DNA of 64,000 nucleotides from Hortaea werneckii (Eukaryota; Ascomycota; Dothideomycetes; Mycosphaerellales; Teratosphaeriaceae): NCBI GenBank assembly GCA_037044905.1, contig JBAOKB010000185.1:432947-496946 (forward strand). The letters run 5' to 3'. The notes below the pieces were generated by a model that made no database searches, was not told where the DNA came from, and worked only from the letters and a program-made list of their open reading frames with translations. The position numbers and the translations under genes are program-made. Shown in pieces: positions 21,468 through 31,815 of this stretch; position 1 is the stretch's first letter, and each line of letters begins with the position of its first letter.

Positions 21468-24051
21468 TCACTTCAACAGCTTATCAACCGCCCACCTCAC
21501 ATTCAACCCTCTCAAATCCCCATAATGCTGCCCGACACCGAGAAAAACCACGGGGATCCCCGTCGCATGCACCATGCTGACCAGCGTCCCGACCATATTC
21601 CCTACCGTGTCGCACTTGGAGATGATGAAGCCGTCGAGGCCGGTACCGTTGTTGCGGAGTTGGCCCTGGAAGAAGAAGAGGGAGGGAAGGGTTAGTTTGG
21701 GGGTGTGGGTTTTGTGGAGGGGAGGGAAAGGCGGGGGGGAGAGGGAAGGGGGGAAAGAGGGGAGGGGGAGGTGGGTGTGGTGATGAGGGGGCCCGTAACG
21801 GGGATGTGGGACGGGTAATGCAGGGGAAACGGGGAAGAGGAGGTAAGTGAAAGGGGAAGTAGAAGAATGAGAAGAGGAGCGGTGTTGTTGTGGGGGGTGG
21901 GGGGGGGGGGGGGGGGGGGGGAGAGGAGGGGAGGTCAAAGGTGAAGAAAAGAAGGAGGGGAAAAAGGAGAGAGGGTCCCAAAAAAAAGTAAAAGGAAAAG
22001 GAAAGAAAACTTACCTTCCCATCCACAAACTCCCTCGCAAAATTCCTCGCCTGCGCCACCGAATCGGTCCCCACGAGCGCCTCACCCACCATAAACACCT
22101 TATCCGGGTCCGCCAATTGCGAGAACTTCGTCAGACTCGACATCAACCTACTATCGTTATGTCTGCGGCCGGCCGTATCAATGAGAACCACATCCCACGC
22201 CAACCCACCATCCCCTCCCATCCCTATCCCTCCCTCTCGCTCTCCTGACGGAGATGGTTTGGAAGCAAACCGAATCGCCTCCCGCGCCACCCCCGCCGCA
22301 TCACCCCCGTACCCCCGATCGAACAGCTCCACGCGCCCGACTTTCTCCCGCCGGCTCAGCTCCGCGAGATTCCGGACGTGGACGCGGAGTTGTTCCACTG
22401 CGCCGGAGCGGAAAGTATCCCCTGCCACGACTAGTACGCGGAAATGGTTCTGGAGCAGGAAGTAAGCGATCTTGCTTAGGTTGGTGGATTTGCCGACGCC
22501 GTTGACGCCGACGATGGAGATGACGTAGGGGCGTGGAGCGGATTGTTTGGCGCCCCCGGTTGTAGCGGTGGTGGTGCGGGTGATCTCCCGCAGTAAGTCG
22601 AGGGAGGTGGTGGGTGTCAACATGCGCGTCAGCGCTTTCTCCATCGCGCTCCGGATCGTGGCGTCGATGGTGGTGAAGGAGGCGGTGCGGGAGTCGAGGA
22701 GGTCCTTTTCGACTGAGGCCGAGAGGCGTTCGGCTGCTTCGCGTGCGACGTTCTTTTGTAACAGGGCGTTTTGCATTTGTTGGAGTGGTTGCGCGAGGTC
22801 TTGTTTGGTTAGGGTGCGTCCGCCGACGAGGTTTTGGAAGAGGGATGTGATGCGCGTGGTGGTGCTGCCGAGGAGGCCGTGGTGTTCTTCGTCTGAGACG
22901 GGATTCGGTTCTGAAGGGGAGGGTTTGGTTTTGCTGGTGGACGAGGATGATTTGGAGTGCTGTTGCGCGAGGATGGATTCGATTTCGTCGTCGAGGTCTT
23001 TGAGGACGAATTCGCCTTTCCCTGTCCGTTGGCCCATTTGAGTGGAGTCGGCGTTTTGGATCTCGGCGGGGTCTTCGTCGGGTCCTACTGCGGAGGTGTC
23101 ACCATCTGCTGTAGCGGAATAGTCGAGCGCGCTGTCGTCTCCAGTATCTTCCACTGCTACGCCACTTTCATCCCATCTCCGTTTCGCTTTCGCTGTCCCT
23201 TTCCCTCGGGCGCTGCGACTTCCAGCTTCGTCCCCTGACGTACCAGGTGTTCCGCCCGGAGTTGCTTGTAGATGTTGAGCCTTCCGTGCTCGTCGTGAAG
23301 TTTTGCCTCCTGGGCCGGATTTTGCTTGTAAGAGGTGCCCTGAAGGGGTACTGGGACGGGAGGCATCCGGCGTCACTACTGGAGTCGCATCTGTACTACT
23401 GTTTACGACATCTTCTTTCCTAAAAGCAGGAGTGGCTTTCTTCAAGACGCCTGGAGGTGGTGGCGGCGGCTCTTCTCGTTCCGTATCATGGTCTTCTCCC
23501 GCCGATGAAGAGGGTGGGGTCAATTCAGCAGGACCTTCCGAGTCGCTCTGTCTTCTCGCGGTCGAGCCGGTATCCAACCTCTGAATGAGTGCATTGAAGG
23601 TCTGATCGAATTGGTGGGTGTCGAGGTGGACCCGGTCGGGCTTCTTGAGCTCAGCGCCATACTGCTTGAGGAAGAGGGTCTTGACGGCGGCGAGGAGGTC
23701 GTCGACCCATGAGAGGTTGATCAAGGCATTGTAGACTGCCTGAGCGGAGACATGTTAGCATGCGATCCTCATATGTTCATGCCGAATGTATGGATGCGAA
23801 TCGCAAGAGAAGAGGACAGGACCTACTACAAAGCAGAGGCCTACGTCCTTGGCAGCCGTCCACTTGAGTGTATATCGATCTTTGCGATAGCTCTTCGCGT
23901 CTCCGTCCTGGCTGCCCTTTAAATCCCTCTTCTCCTCAATCAAGACATCCGAGACCAGGTTGTTGATGACGTGGGGGGAGAAGTCGGGGGTGTAATGTCG
24001 GCGCCAGAGGACGATGCCGGAGGTGGTGAGGATCTCGAATGCGTCCAGCAT
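21468..24051 (-). CDS. SRP101: signal recognition particle receptor subunit alpha
   Basis: Three exons (24051-23827, 23739-22015, 21665-21468) give 715 residues. The introns are 87 and 349 nt. The N-terminal SRX domain starts MLDAFEILTTSGIVLWRR and binds SRbeta at the ER. The first junction restores the family's FVAVYxxL...LSWVDDLL motif; it uses a GTAGGT donor rather than the next GT. A disordered acidic/basic linker follows, then the NG GTPase domain. Its P-loop GVNGVGKST lies at about residues 486-494, DTFRSGAVEQL follows, and the DTAGRR G3 motif lies near residue 596. The G4 motif SKCD is in exon 3, where most homologues have TKFD. It receives ribosome-SRP complexes for co-translational ER targeting. 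It is divergent from YIF1. Confidence 0.95.
21899..21921. repeat. G23 homopolymer in SRP receptor intron
   Basis: A pure G run on the plus strand, so C-rich in the minus-strand transcript, inside the 349-nt second intron. The neighbouring sequence is also strongly strand-asymmetric (GGGAA/GGGGA). Confidence 0.9.
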
Positions 24052-24415
24052 GATCACTCACTCACTGATCTCTCACTCAGGAGTCAATGAAATGAGTGGG
24101 AAGGAATTGATTGAATTGTTGACACGGTGGCCGAATATTGATATATTCTATTCTTCGTAAGTCATTCACATGTTCATACGGTGGTGGGGCTCACTGATCG
24201 CGCGCTGCTTTCCCCGGATTTCCCAGCTTTGAGCCTCAATGTCCACCCAAATTCCGAGACCCTGACTCGCCTGACTGACCTGACACCAGCTGTGAACACG
24301 AACACTACCTAAACAACACCCCGTGATTTACTTACATTCACCAACTTGCCATACCCCACGACAACACCTCCAACCTCGATACCGATTAGGAAATCCTCAG
24401 AAAAGAAAAACAAAA
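24052..24415. promoter_or_regulatory. divergent promoter region, SRP receptor / YIF1
   Basis: 364 bp between two divergent start codons of secretory-pathway genes, so both promoters lie here. No specific site can be assigned with confidence. Confidence 0.55.
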
Positions 24416-26045
24416 ATGCAACGACCCCCCTACAACCCAGGCATCCCCCCCGCCAACTCCCCTCCCCTCCACCATCCCGTCCCGCAACACGTCTCCACCG
24501 TCCCCCAACTCCGCTCGCCACCGCCGCCCTCCCAATCCGCCAACAGCTACGGCTATGGCCAACCTTCTCCCGCGCAGGGTGCTGCTACCGGCGCAGGTGG
24601 CATGGGCGGTGCCCAAGGAGCTGGCGGGTTCATGCATCCGGCTTTCGGAGGCGCGGGTGGTGCGAATGGGTTTGGGGGGTTCATGAATGATCCCACCGCC
24701 CAGATGGGACTCCAGATGGGACAGGGTGCTTTAAAGGTTGGGCAGGAGTATATGGAGCAGAATGTAAGTGGTGTTGATCCCCTGATTGTCGGGGTATCTC
24801 TGGCTGGCATTGTGAGGCTGGGCCAGGGGTGGGAAGAGGATGTGAAAGGAGATATGGATGTGAACGAGGCAAAAGAACGTCCGATACCAATACTAATCTT
24901 GACAATTCGCTATTCCAGTTCAACCGCTACGTCAACGTCTCCCAGCTAAAACACTACTTCAACGTCTCCAACTCCTACGTCCTCACCAAACTCTACATCG
25001 TCTTGTTCCCCTGGCGCCACCGACCATGGGTAAGCCCCTCCCTTTACCTCCCCCCCTTCTTCACTCCCTCATATCCCTCCCTTTTCTCGACCCCCACAAC
25101 CTTACCATGCCCTCCCTCTCCAAAGGCTAACCCCTCCGCAGAGCCGTCAACAATCCCGCCTCGACCCCTCAGCCCGGAACACCGACTTCCTCCCGCCCCG
25201 CGAAGACATCAACAGTCCCGACATGTACATCCCCCTCATGTCCTTCACGACCTACATCCTGCTCTCGACCCTCCTCGCCGGCCTCAACGGGCGCTTCGAG
25301 CCCCAACTCCTGGGCATCACTTTCTCCAACGCCTCCGTCATTATTCTACTCGAGCTGCTGGTGTTGTGGGGCGGGAAGTACTTTTTGAATATTGAGTCCA
25401 GTAGTCAGATTTATGACCTCGTGGCTTATTCGGGGTATAAGTTCGTCGGGGTTATTGTCACGATTGCCGTTTCGGCGTTGTGGAATAAGGGGGTGGGTAC
25501 GGGGGGTTGGGTTGGTTGGGGGGTTTTTGGGTATGCTTTTTTGAGTAATGCTTTTTTCTTGGTGAGTTTCTCCTCCTTTTCTTTCTTTTTTTTCTTTTTC
25601 ACTTTCTGTTCAGAAGCGAGGAATGTTGAGTGGAGAGACAGGGAAGTGAGGGAGGGGAGTTCTCGGTGGAGAGCGTGGCAGTCCTTTCTCTCTCCCCCTC
25701 TCCCATCCTCACCACCAACCTCCATCCATTGGCTTTCCCTGCGAAACCGCAGAATAAGAGGATCCAAATGCCCTGCTCCCTCCCTCCCTCCCTCCCTCCT
25801 CCCCCATTATCCCATCCCGAAACACTCAGCTAACCACCTTTCTTCTCCATGTCCAGCTCCGAAGCCTCAAATACGTCCTCCTCCCCCCCGACAACCACAT
25901 GCAGAACCCCATCGCCCGCGGCCAGCGCGCCCGTCGCACCCAGTTTTTGTTCGTCTATAGCTACGTCGTCCAGTTCGCGTTTATGTGGTGGTTGACGGCG
26001 CTGGAGTTTGGGAAGGATGCTGGAGGTGTGAAGAAGACGGCGTAG
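24416..26045 (+). CDS. YIF1: ER-Golgi transport protein Yif1
   Basis: Four exons (24416-24763, 24919-25029, 25142-25561, 25857-26045) give 355 residues. All junctions are GT-AG and in phase 0. The N-terminal ~85 residues are Pro/Gly/Gln-rich and cytosolic. The Yif1 core follows: the QMGLQMGQGALKVGQEYMEQN helix, a block ending YVLTKLYIVLFPWRHRPW, then RNTDFLPPREDINSPDMYIP before the five membrane spans. The C-terminus contains LKYVLLPP and ends in the span QFAFMWWLTALEF. Yif1 binds Yip1 and functions in COPII vesicle biogenesis and fusion between ER and Golgi. The introns are 155, 112 and 295 nt; the last contains T-rich and (CCCT)n tracts. Confidence 0.94.
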
Positions 26046-27735
26046 GAGAAGGAGCGAGAGAGGCGGAAGGGAGGGTTGTGGGTTCGAATTTAGACGAGGT
26101 TGGGTGGGATAGAAGAGGGTGAGAGGGTGAGAGATGTTCCTGGCACGTTGGGGATAGATGGTTATTTTTTTCTGGGAGAGAAAGGTGGTGGAGGAATTGT
26201 TCTTGTGGTCTTTTGTGTGTGCTGAGCGTTCAAGCGTCTAGAGAGAGATGGAGACAAAAAAAGGTGGAAGCGAGGTTCTCTTCTTCGGATGGAAAGTCAG
26301 GTCTCGAAGAATTTAAGTGTCTTTGTTTTGAATATTTCTTTCACTTTTATTTTCTTCACTGGAGCGCTTCTCGGTTCTTATCATGTTCCGGGCACGGTCT
26401 TTCTCCCTTCTTCTTATCTAGGTCAGACGGGAAGGACAAGGCTTGATAGTTTCCCACTAGCTCTTCAGGAAAGGGGAGGGGAAGGGGAGAGGTGGGGGTC
26501 TCTCCCATTTTTGTGAAGCACATTGTACGCTGCTCGCTACCTTATGATTGACAAAAAACTCGTCGGTGATGTTGACAGCGAGAATTGAGTCTCTTCAATA
26601 TCGTACGCTTATCCTCTGATGATATGCGCAGCTTATATTTCCTTACCGATATCATGCTCTACTGCGTCTCGTTACTAGGTAGTCTCCTGCAGCACCTAAA
26701 CGGGATCAAGAACCTGGGTATTCTCTCATCAGATTTCAACAGCTCTCGCGCGGCACTGATGATCGATCCTTTCGCAGGTAGGCCCATCATAGCACTCGAC
26801 GCCGCTTCTTCGACGAACGAGCGCACTGATATTGTCTTGCCTGCACCTCTCCAATATCTGGTTGTTGACGCTTTTAGATCATGCAGAAAGAATCATGGTG
26901 TCTCGATGCGAGTACTTCCAGCCGCCTCTCAGCGTCAGATCCAACTTCATAGCTGGTTAACAATCGGTACAACATTACGGACTACTACATCCTCAACGTT
27001 TACTGGCATATAAACGACTATCTCTTAACATCTCTGGCTACCTAGGGGTAGCAGGAAGCTTAGAATAAAAGGATTCGGATTCCCGTGCCAGGAAATGATC
27101 TGTCGATCCCCTACTGTCGTACTGAATCCTTTCGAACTTGCCACTGTTGTCCTGACTACCTTGATACCTAATAACCGAGCGCACAGCATGGGATGGATCA
27201 TTACGAATTCAGCGGTGAAGGCCACTACAACAACTCTGCACCTTGCAAGATGGCGCAGCCGCGTTACGAGGTCTCGAGGAAAGTACGACGAGATTTCCGA
27301 CTTCATGAGCTGCGTTCATCATCTCAACCGGACGAGACTAGGGCACTACCTTCTGCCAACGAGCGAGCTGTCAAGCGGAAGTTGGTCTCGAAGGAACCGT
27401 TCCTACAGGAATGAAGTGGAGGAAGAGGGGGCAACATCGACTTCATAGCACATAAGAGTCCTCGAGCATCTGATCCACATCGATTATTTGCCTACGGCAG
27501 TGTGTGGACTCCTTTGCACGATGATGCCGTGATAGCCGTGGAAAGCGACATGAGATCACGCACATTTCGTAGCGCCGTGGCCGACCGAAGCACTTAGAAA
27601 GCAGCCTCGTTGCTCCTGCTTGAGCTGTTCCATTCCAACTCCTAAACCTCAACTCCTACCTCTGCCATCAAGCTCCGCCCAGCAGAAGCATCTTTCGATC
27701 CATTCGATTAGCATCAAAGGCCTCTCTTGTTCAGC
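26046..27735. other. intergenic, 1.7 kb
   Basis: It lies between YIF1 and the small secreted protein gene. Open frames of up to about 140 codons occur near 26585-27013 and 27095-27448, but they lack family motifs, good start contexts and splice support. I treat them as chance. The right end presumably holds the promoter of the secreted-protein gene. Confidence 0.5.
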
Positions 27736-28207
27736 ATGAAGACTGCCTCTGCGATGTTGGCCGCCCTTGGCCTTACCCCCTGTGTTCAGGGCGTTGTGCT
27801 TGTCTATCACAGCACGACCTGGAGTATCGCGCCCATCATCCACACGGGTCTCTCAGTCCAACCAAAACCTTACCCGATCCAGTGCGGACAGTTGGATAAC
27901 GCGATTCCCGACAGCTGCAAACTTTACAGCAACACCGGCTCTTGCAGCAGCAAGGGTTACACTGCGCATATCCATGCTTTGGGCAGGTACAATTGTAATG
28001 GCCATGCGCAACGGCCTTCAGATGGTATGTCTGCCCCGTGAAGCCCAGGAAAACACGGAAACACTGACTATCCACCTTGCAGCGACCGTCGTCGCACCGA
28101 ACGGCGACCGAATTGAGAACGTCGCCAACGACTCTCGTTGCCAGCCCTTGTGCTGTGGCGCCAGCGCGTATGGGACTGAAGTCTCGGCATGGCAGTGCAA
28201 GATCTAG
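27736..28207 (+). CDS. small secreted cysteine-rich protein
   Basis: Two exons (27736-28024, 28083-28207) around a 58-nt intron (GTATGT...CTTGCAG) encode 137 residues. The first ~18 residues form a signal peptide (MKTASAMLAALGLTPCVQG). The mature part has eight cysteines, arranged IQC, DSC, GSC, YNC, RCQPLCC and WQCKI at the C-terminus, probably four disulphides. There is no transmembrane span and no family I recognise. The C-C-C-C-C-CC-C order is not the hydrophobin pattern. Size, secretion and Cys content match the usual working definition of a fungal candidate effector or apoplastic protein, which is an inference. The start at 27736 follows an in-frame Met three codons upstream; the shorter form gives the better signal peptide. 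It is convergent with the CNL1-like gene. Confidence 0.75.
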
Positions 28208-28561
28208 GATCCATAGCGCTGCAACACTGGCCAAGCAGGCGCGATCTAGGCTGCGCTCTTGCCTTTTTGCAAAAGAAGCGACCGTTCTGCTTGTTTCATG
28301 TGAAGAGTGTGGGATTCGCTGCTTGTTTTGTTGCCTTTTCGTAGGGAGTTAACAAGGGCTCGGGGTTAGGATGATCAGAGAATGATTGGGTCAATGATCA
28401 AATGAATTACTTCTGCGGTAGGAATGAAATGATCAGGGGGTATATACCAAAACCAAAAGCCGTGAGGCCTACCCATCTCTCCCCTTTTCTCACGAAACGC
28501 CCCTTCCGTAAAGACAACTCCTTCATCACGAACATTCACACAAAACCCCCCCAAATCCATG
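28208..28561. other. convergent intergenic region
   Basis: A short stretch between the 3' ends of the secreted-protein and CNL1-like genes. Nothing but presumed 3' UTR and terminator sequence can be seen. Confidence 0.5.
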
Positions 28562-29168
28562 TCACCCCAGCCTCCGATCCAAATGTTCTACTCTCGCGCG
28601 AAACCCGCGCACGATTTCTCTTATCCGCTTAATCTTATCGAACTCCGTCTCGAGCTCGTCAATCTGGTGCAAGATGGCGCGGAAGCGGGCGATCTCGGCA
28701 TCGGCCATCTGGATCGCGTGTCCCGCGCGGTCGTACTGGGTCTGGGTGGCGGTTTCCGTGGCGCGATTGAGCTACGAGGTACACAGATCTTGTGTGTTAG
28801 TGTGGGGCTGGGGCGAATAGAGAAGGAAACGTGTCTCGTGACTGGCATTACTTGTATGTAGGGAAGGGAAGGAAACGCACCTGGTCAAGTCGTTGCGCAA
28901 TCGCCTGCATGACCCGATCGAAATGCTGCGCCAGCATCTGTAGACTGCCTGGATCCAGCAGCAGCCGGCCTTGACTGCTGGCTTGCGAGCCTGAGGGACT
29001 CCTGGCCTGCGCGTGCGCGAGCTGCTGGTGCTGGCGCAGCGTCGCGACATCCTGGGGTGAGAGGCCGAGGCGGTTGTCTGGGATGGAGCTCGGGATTGCG
29101 GTCGCTGCTGTTGTCGCCTGCGGAGGCGACCGAGGGTGCGAGGACGAATGCGCCGTGTGGTGAGGCAT
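28562..29168 (-). CDS. BLOC-1 subunit CNL1-like
   Basis: Two exons (29168-28881, 28771-28562) around a 109-nt intron (GTGCGT donor, CTCGTAG acceptor) encode 165 residues. The N-terminal half is Ser/Ala/Gln-rich. The core contains LGLSPQDVATLRQHQQ, then GRLLLDPGSLQMLAQHFDRV. The second exon is a continuous amphipathic helix (YDRAGHAIQMADAEIARFR, ILHQIDELETEFDKIKRI) with coiled-coil character. This combination resembles the fungal BLOC-1 subunit CNL1 described in endosomal maturation. The assignment rests on remembered family pattern, so a different small coiled-coil adaptor is possible. Each exon is well supported by phase and splice sites. Confidence 0.6.
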
Positions 29169-30154
29169 GGATCAGAGACGCGGCCTGCCGCGGATTTCGC
29201 GTTGGAAGGGGTGGGCTCAGTGATGCGCAGCATGTCGGGGCGCGTAGAAGAGCATCCTCAGTATTTCCATGCTACGACGGTGTTTCCTTCTTGTGTCTTC
29301 TCTTGTTCCTTTGGTCTGGCGACCGACCCCCTGTCTCGGCCCCGCGAATGGCGTTTCCTTGTATCAAGACGCGAATGCGTTGTTCCTCTCCTTTGCCCGT
29401 CTACGTCGCCGGACAGACGCCGCGGTGGCACAGGCTCTACGGAATGACGAGATGACTTGAGCTGGGCCCGCGACCGGGGGTGGAGGGGGTCGAGACGTTT
29501 CGTTTAAAAGAAGCCATCTCTCACGACAATCGGAGTTGTTTTGCCGCATGCTGCCCCGGCCATTGGGGGAATACCAGTGCGTGTCGATTAGACATTTTCT
29601 TTCGAGTCTTTGGGGGAGATTACACAGGAATATGCGTCGTGAGGTCTGTACTTGGTTCTATTGGGACATGGGGCTCTTGTTCATGCCAAGCACTGCCAGC
29701 GCATGGAAGTACCGAAGTATCTTCTTGCTGGCTGATGTGGAGTCGAAGCTCGCTCAAGTTCATCCTCTCTTCCCCATTCATCTTGGTGAGATTCAGGACG
29801 ATAATCTCACAATGCCATTCACCCTTTGGAGACCTCGATGGGAGACATGACCTTTCTCACTGAGCCAGAGTAGGTCGTTAAATCTTCAGAAATCACGGGC
29901 AGCCCAAGATCGTGCAAATCCGTACACCAGTACTATTGTTCTCAACATGATCACGTATTTCGCTCAGAGATTCTCCGCCACTTTTTGCCGTGAGCAAGCA
30001 GACCTTCCTGTTCTGGAGCGGAGAAGCATCCGGGCTGTATGTAGGATATGTGCCCTGGGACATACATAAAGAAGGCCCAGGTTGGTATGAGTACGTAGTC
30101 TCTTTCTCGCTCCTGGTACATTTTACTGCCTGTAACTGCTTCAGCTTTGGTATC
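29169..30154. other. divergent intergenic region
   Basis: It lies between the divergent starts of the CNL1-like gene and the CE2 esterase. It holds no supportable gene. It presumably contains both promoters; no site is assigned. Confidence 0.5.
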
Positions 30155-31525
30155 ATGAAAGGAGCCTGGGTTGCTCTCGCGGCATACATTGGCCTGGCGT
30201 CTGCTACCATATTACAAAATGGACAAGTCCGTCTGACAGACTATCCGAGTACTGCTATACCGGCCATCTCAGGCTACAACTCCACCTGGCGCACATATCC
30301 TCCCTCAGCTGAAGAGCTGTCCTACAAAGGCCGCTGGGACGACAAGCACATCTCATGGTGGAGTGCCCCAGGACTGAAATTCGGCTTCCAAGCCGATTAT
30401 CTCGCCATCAGCTTCGGAAACTACACCTCAGAGGATGTACTGATTGCATATAGACTCGATGGACTTGACTGGATGCTCACGAACGTCACGACCTCTTCCA
30501 CTCACCTCCTCATCTCTCCCGAGACTACTGGCTTCAATCTGACGACCTCCGGCAATGGAACATCCGGAAACCTCACAGAGCCCTACCGGACTTTCGAAAT
30601 GCGGGTGACGAACTGGGCTTACGGTGTTCAGATCCAGAATGTGCACGTTGCTGGAGGCGCCGGACGGCTGGTCAGGATCCCGGAGTACACCAGACGGATG
30701 GAATTGATTGGCGACTCGTTATCAGCAGGACAGTACGCTACACTTGAAGGAATCTCGAGCTATAGCTGGGGCTTAATGTACGGTCTTGGGAACACCGAAT
30801 TCAGCGTTACCGCTTATCCCGGCATCTGCTTGCATGATAGCCAGTGCTACGGTAACGTGCATGGCCAGGAGCTTCAATGGTTGAAGATACCTGATACGTC
30901 GTACCGAGCGTACCAGATCTACGGCGAAGGTAAGCGAAGACTCTCTTCATCCACTCTCTCTCCAACATCTCTAGTGCAAAAGCTGATCCAAACCCCGATT
31001 TCAATAGATCCCGACAACATCCCCAACTGGAACTTCTCCGCCCACCCGGCCGCAGACATCACCGTTATCAACCTCGGCACCAACGACCACAACCCCACCA
31101 ACAACATCACCGCCTCCCAATTCCGCACCAGCTACATCAACCTCATCACCTCGATCCTGCACCGCTGGCCCTCGACCCAAATCATCGTCATCTCCCTCTG
31201 GGTCGGCTTTACGCAGATGGGCAGCACCTACGTCGAAGAAGGCGGCCTGGACACCGAACTCCAAAACGTCGTCCGCCACTTCAACAACGGCACCCTGAAC
31301 CAGCGCGGCGAATGCACCCACTGCTCCGTCTACTACTTCAACAGTACGGGGATCCTGCAACATAACGATCTTGGCCCGCTATACCACCCCACCGACGTCG
31401 GACATGTCAAGTTGGCGAGTCACCTGATGATGTATGTCAAGTGGGTGTTTGGGTGGGAGTTTGAGATGGGTGGGGAGGAGGTGCAGCATCAGACGCTTTA
31501 TTGGAATGATCAGACATCGTATTAA
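30155..31525 (+). CDS. secreted CE2-family SGNH esterase
   Basis: Two exons (30155-30929, 31008-31525) around a 78-nt intron (GTAAGC...TTTCAATAG) encode 430 residues. A signal peptide covers about residues 1-17. An N-terminal beta-sandwich domain (to about residue 180) is followed by an SGNH hydrolase domain. The nucleophile is Ser188 in IGDSLSAG, the block III motif is GTND at 282-285, and the catalytic Asp388/His391 lie in HPTDVGH. This two-domain layout is carbohydrate esterase family 2, whose members remove acetyl groups from xylan and other polysaccharides. Many N-glycosylation sequons support secretion. The intron is a multiple of three without a stop, so retention would insert 26 residues rather than truncate. 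It is convergent with the DUF6594 gene; a T-rich tract follows at 31653-31681. Confidence 0.87.
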   Translation: MKGAWVALAAYIGLASATILQNGQVRLTDYPSTAIPAISGYNSTWRTYPPSAEELSYKGRWDDKHISWWSAPGLKFGFQADYLAISFGNYTSEDVLIAYRLDGLDWMLTNVTTSSTHLLISPETTGFNLTTSGNGTSGNLTEPYRTFEMRVTNWAYGVQIQNVHVAGGAGRLVRIPEYTRRMELIGDSLSAGQYATLEGISSYSWGLMYGLGNTEFSVTAYPGICLHDSQCYGNVHGQELQWLKIPDTSYRAYQIYGEGKRRLSSSTLSPTSLVQKLIQTPISIDPDNIPNWNFSAHPAADITVINLGTNDHNPTNNITASQFRTSYINLITSILHRWPSTQIIVISLWVGFTQMGSTYVEEGGLDTELQNVVRHFNNGTLNQRGECTHCSVYYFNSTGILQHNDLGPLYHPTDVGHVKLASHLMMYVKWVFGWEFEMGGEEVQHQTLYWNDQTSY

Positions 31526-31815
31526 GTCCGGGAGAAGGGGGAAGGGTGGGGGAAGAGGTGGATGTTTGTGGATGGATCCCGTTTGGGAAAGGAGACGGTG
31601 AAGAAGCCGAGATGGGCGGGGAGGGGGGTTAGCCTTACTGCGACTTGGGGCCTTTTTTTTTCTTTTTTTTTCTTTTTTTTTGGTATATCCTGGTCTTCAA
31701 TCCTAGCTGCAGTGTCATCCTTTGATCCTCGGCTGTTAAGGCAATCAAATCAAGTATCACGCAAGCAAGTACCCTAGGAGAAAGATCCTTCATAGCCTAT
31801 CTCGCCAGGCGGGCT

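Noticed and set aside
26585..27448. Two open frames of 117-142 codons downstream of YIF1
   Set aside because: Composition and start context look random; no signal peptide, no paired splice sites and no family motif.
27736..28207. Hydrophobin assignment for the secreted Cys-rich protein
   Set aside because: Eight cysteines are present, but the doublet occurs once and late (C-C-C-C-C-CC-C), not the C-CC-C-C-CC-C hydrophobin order.
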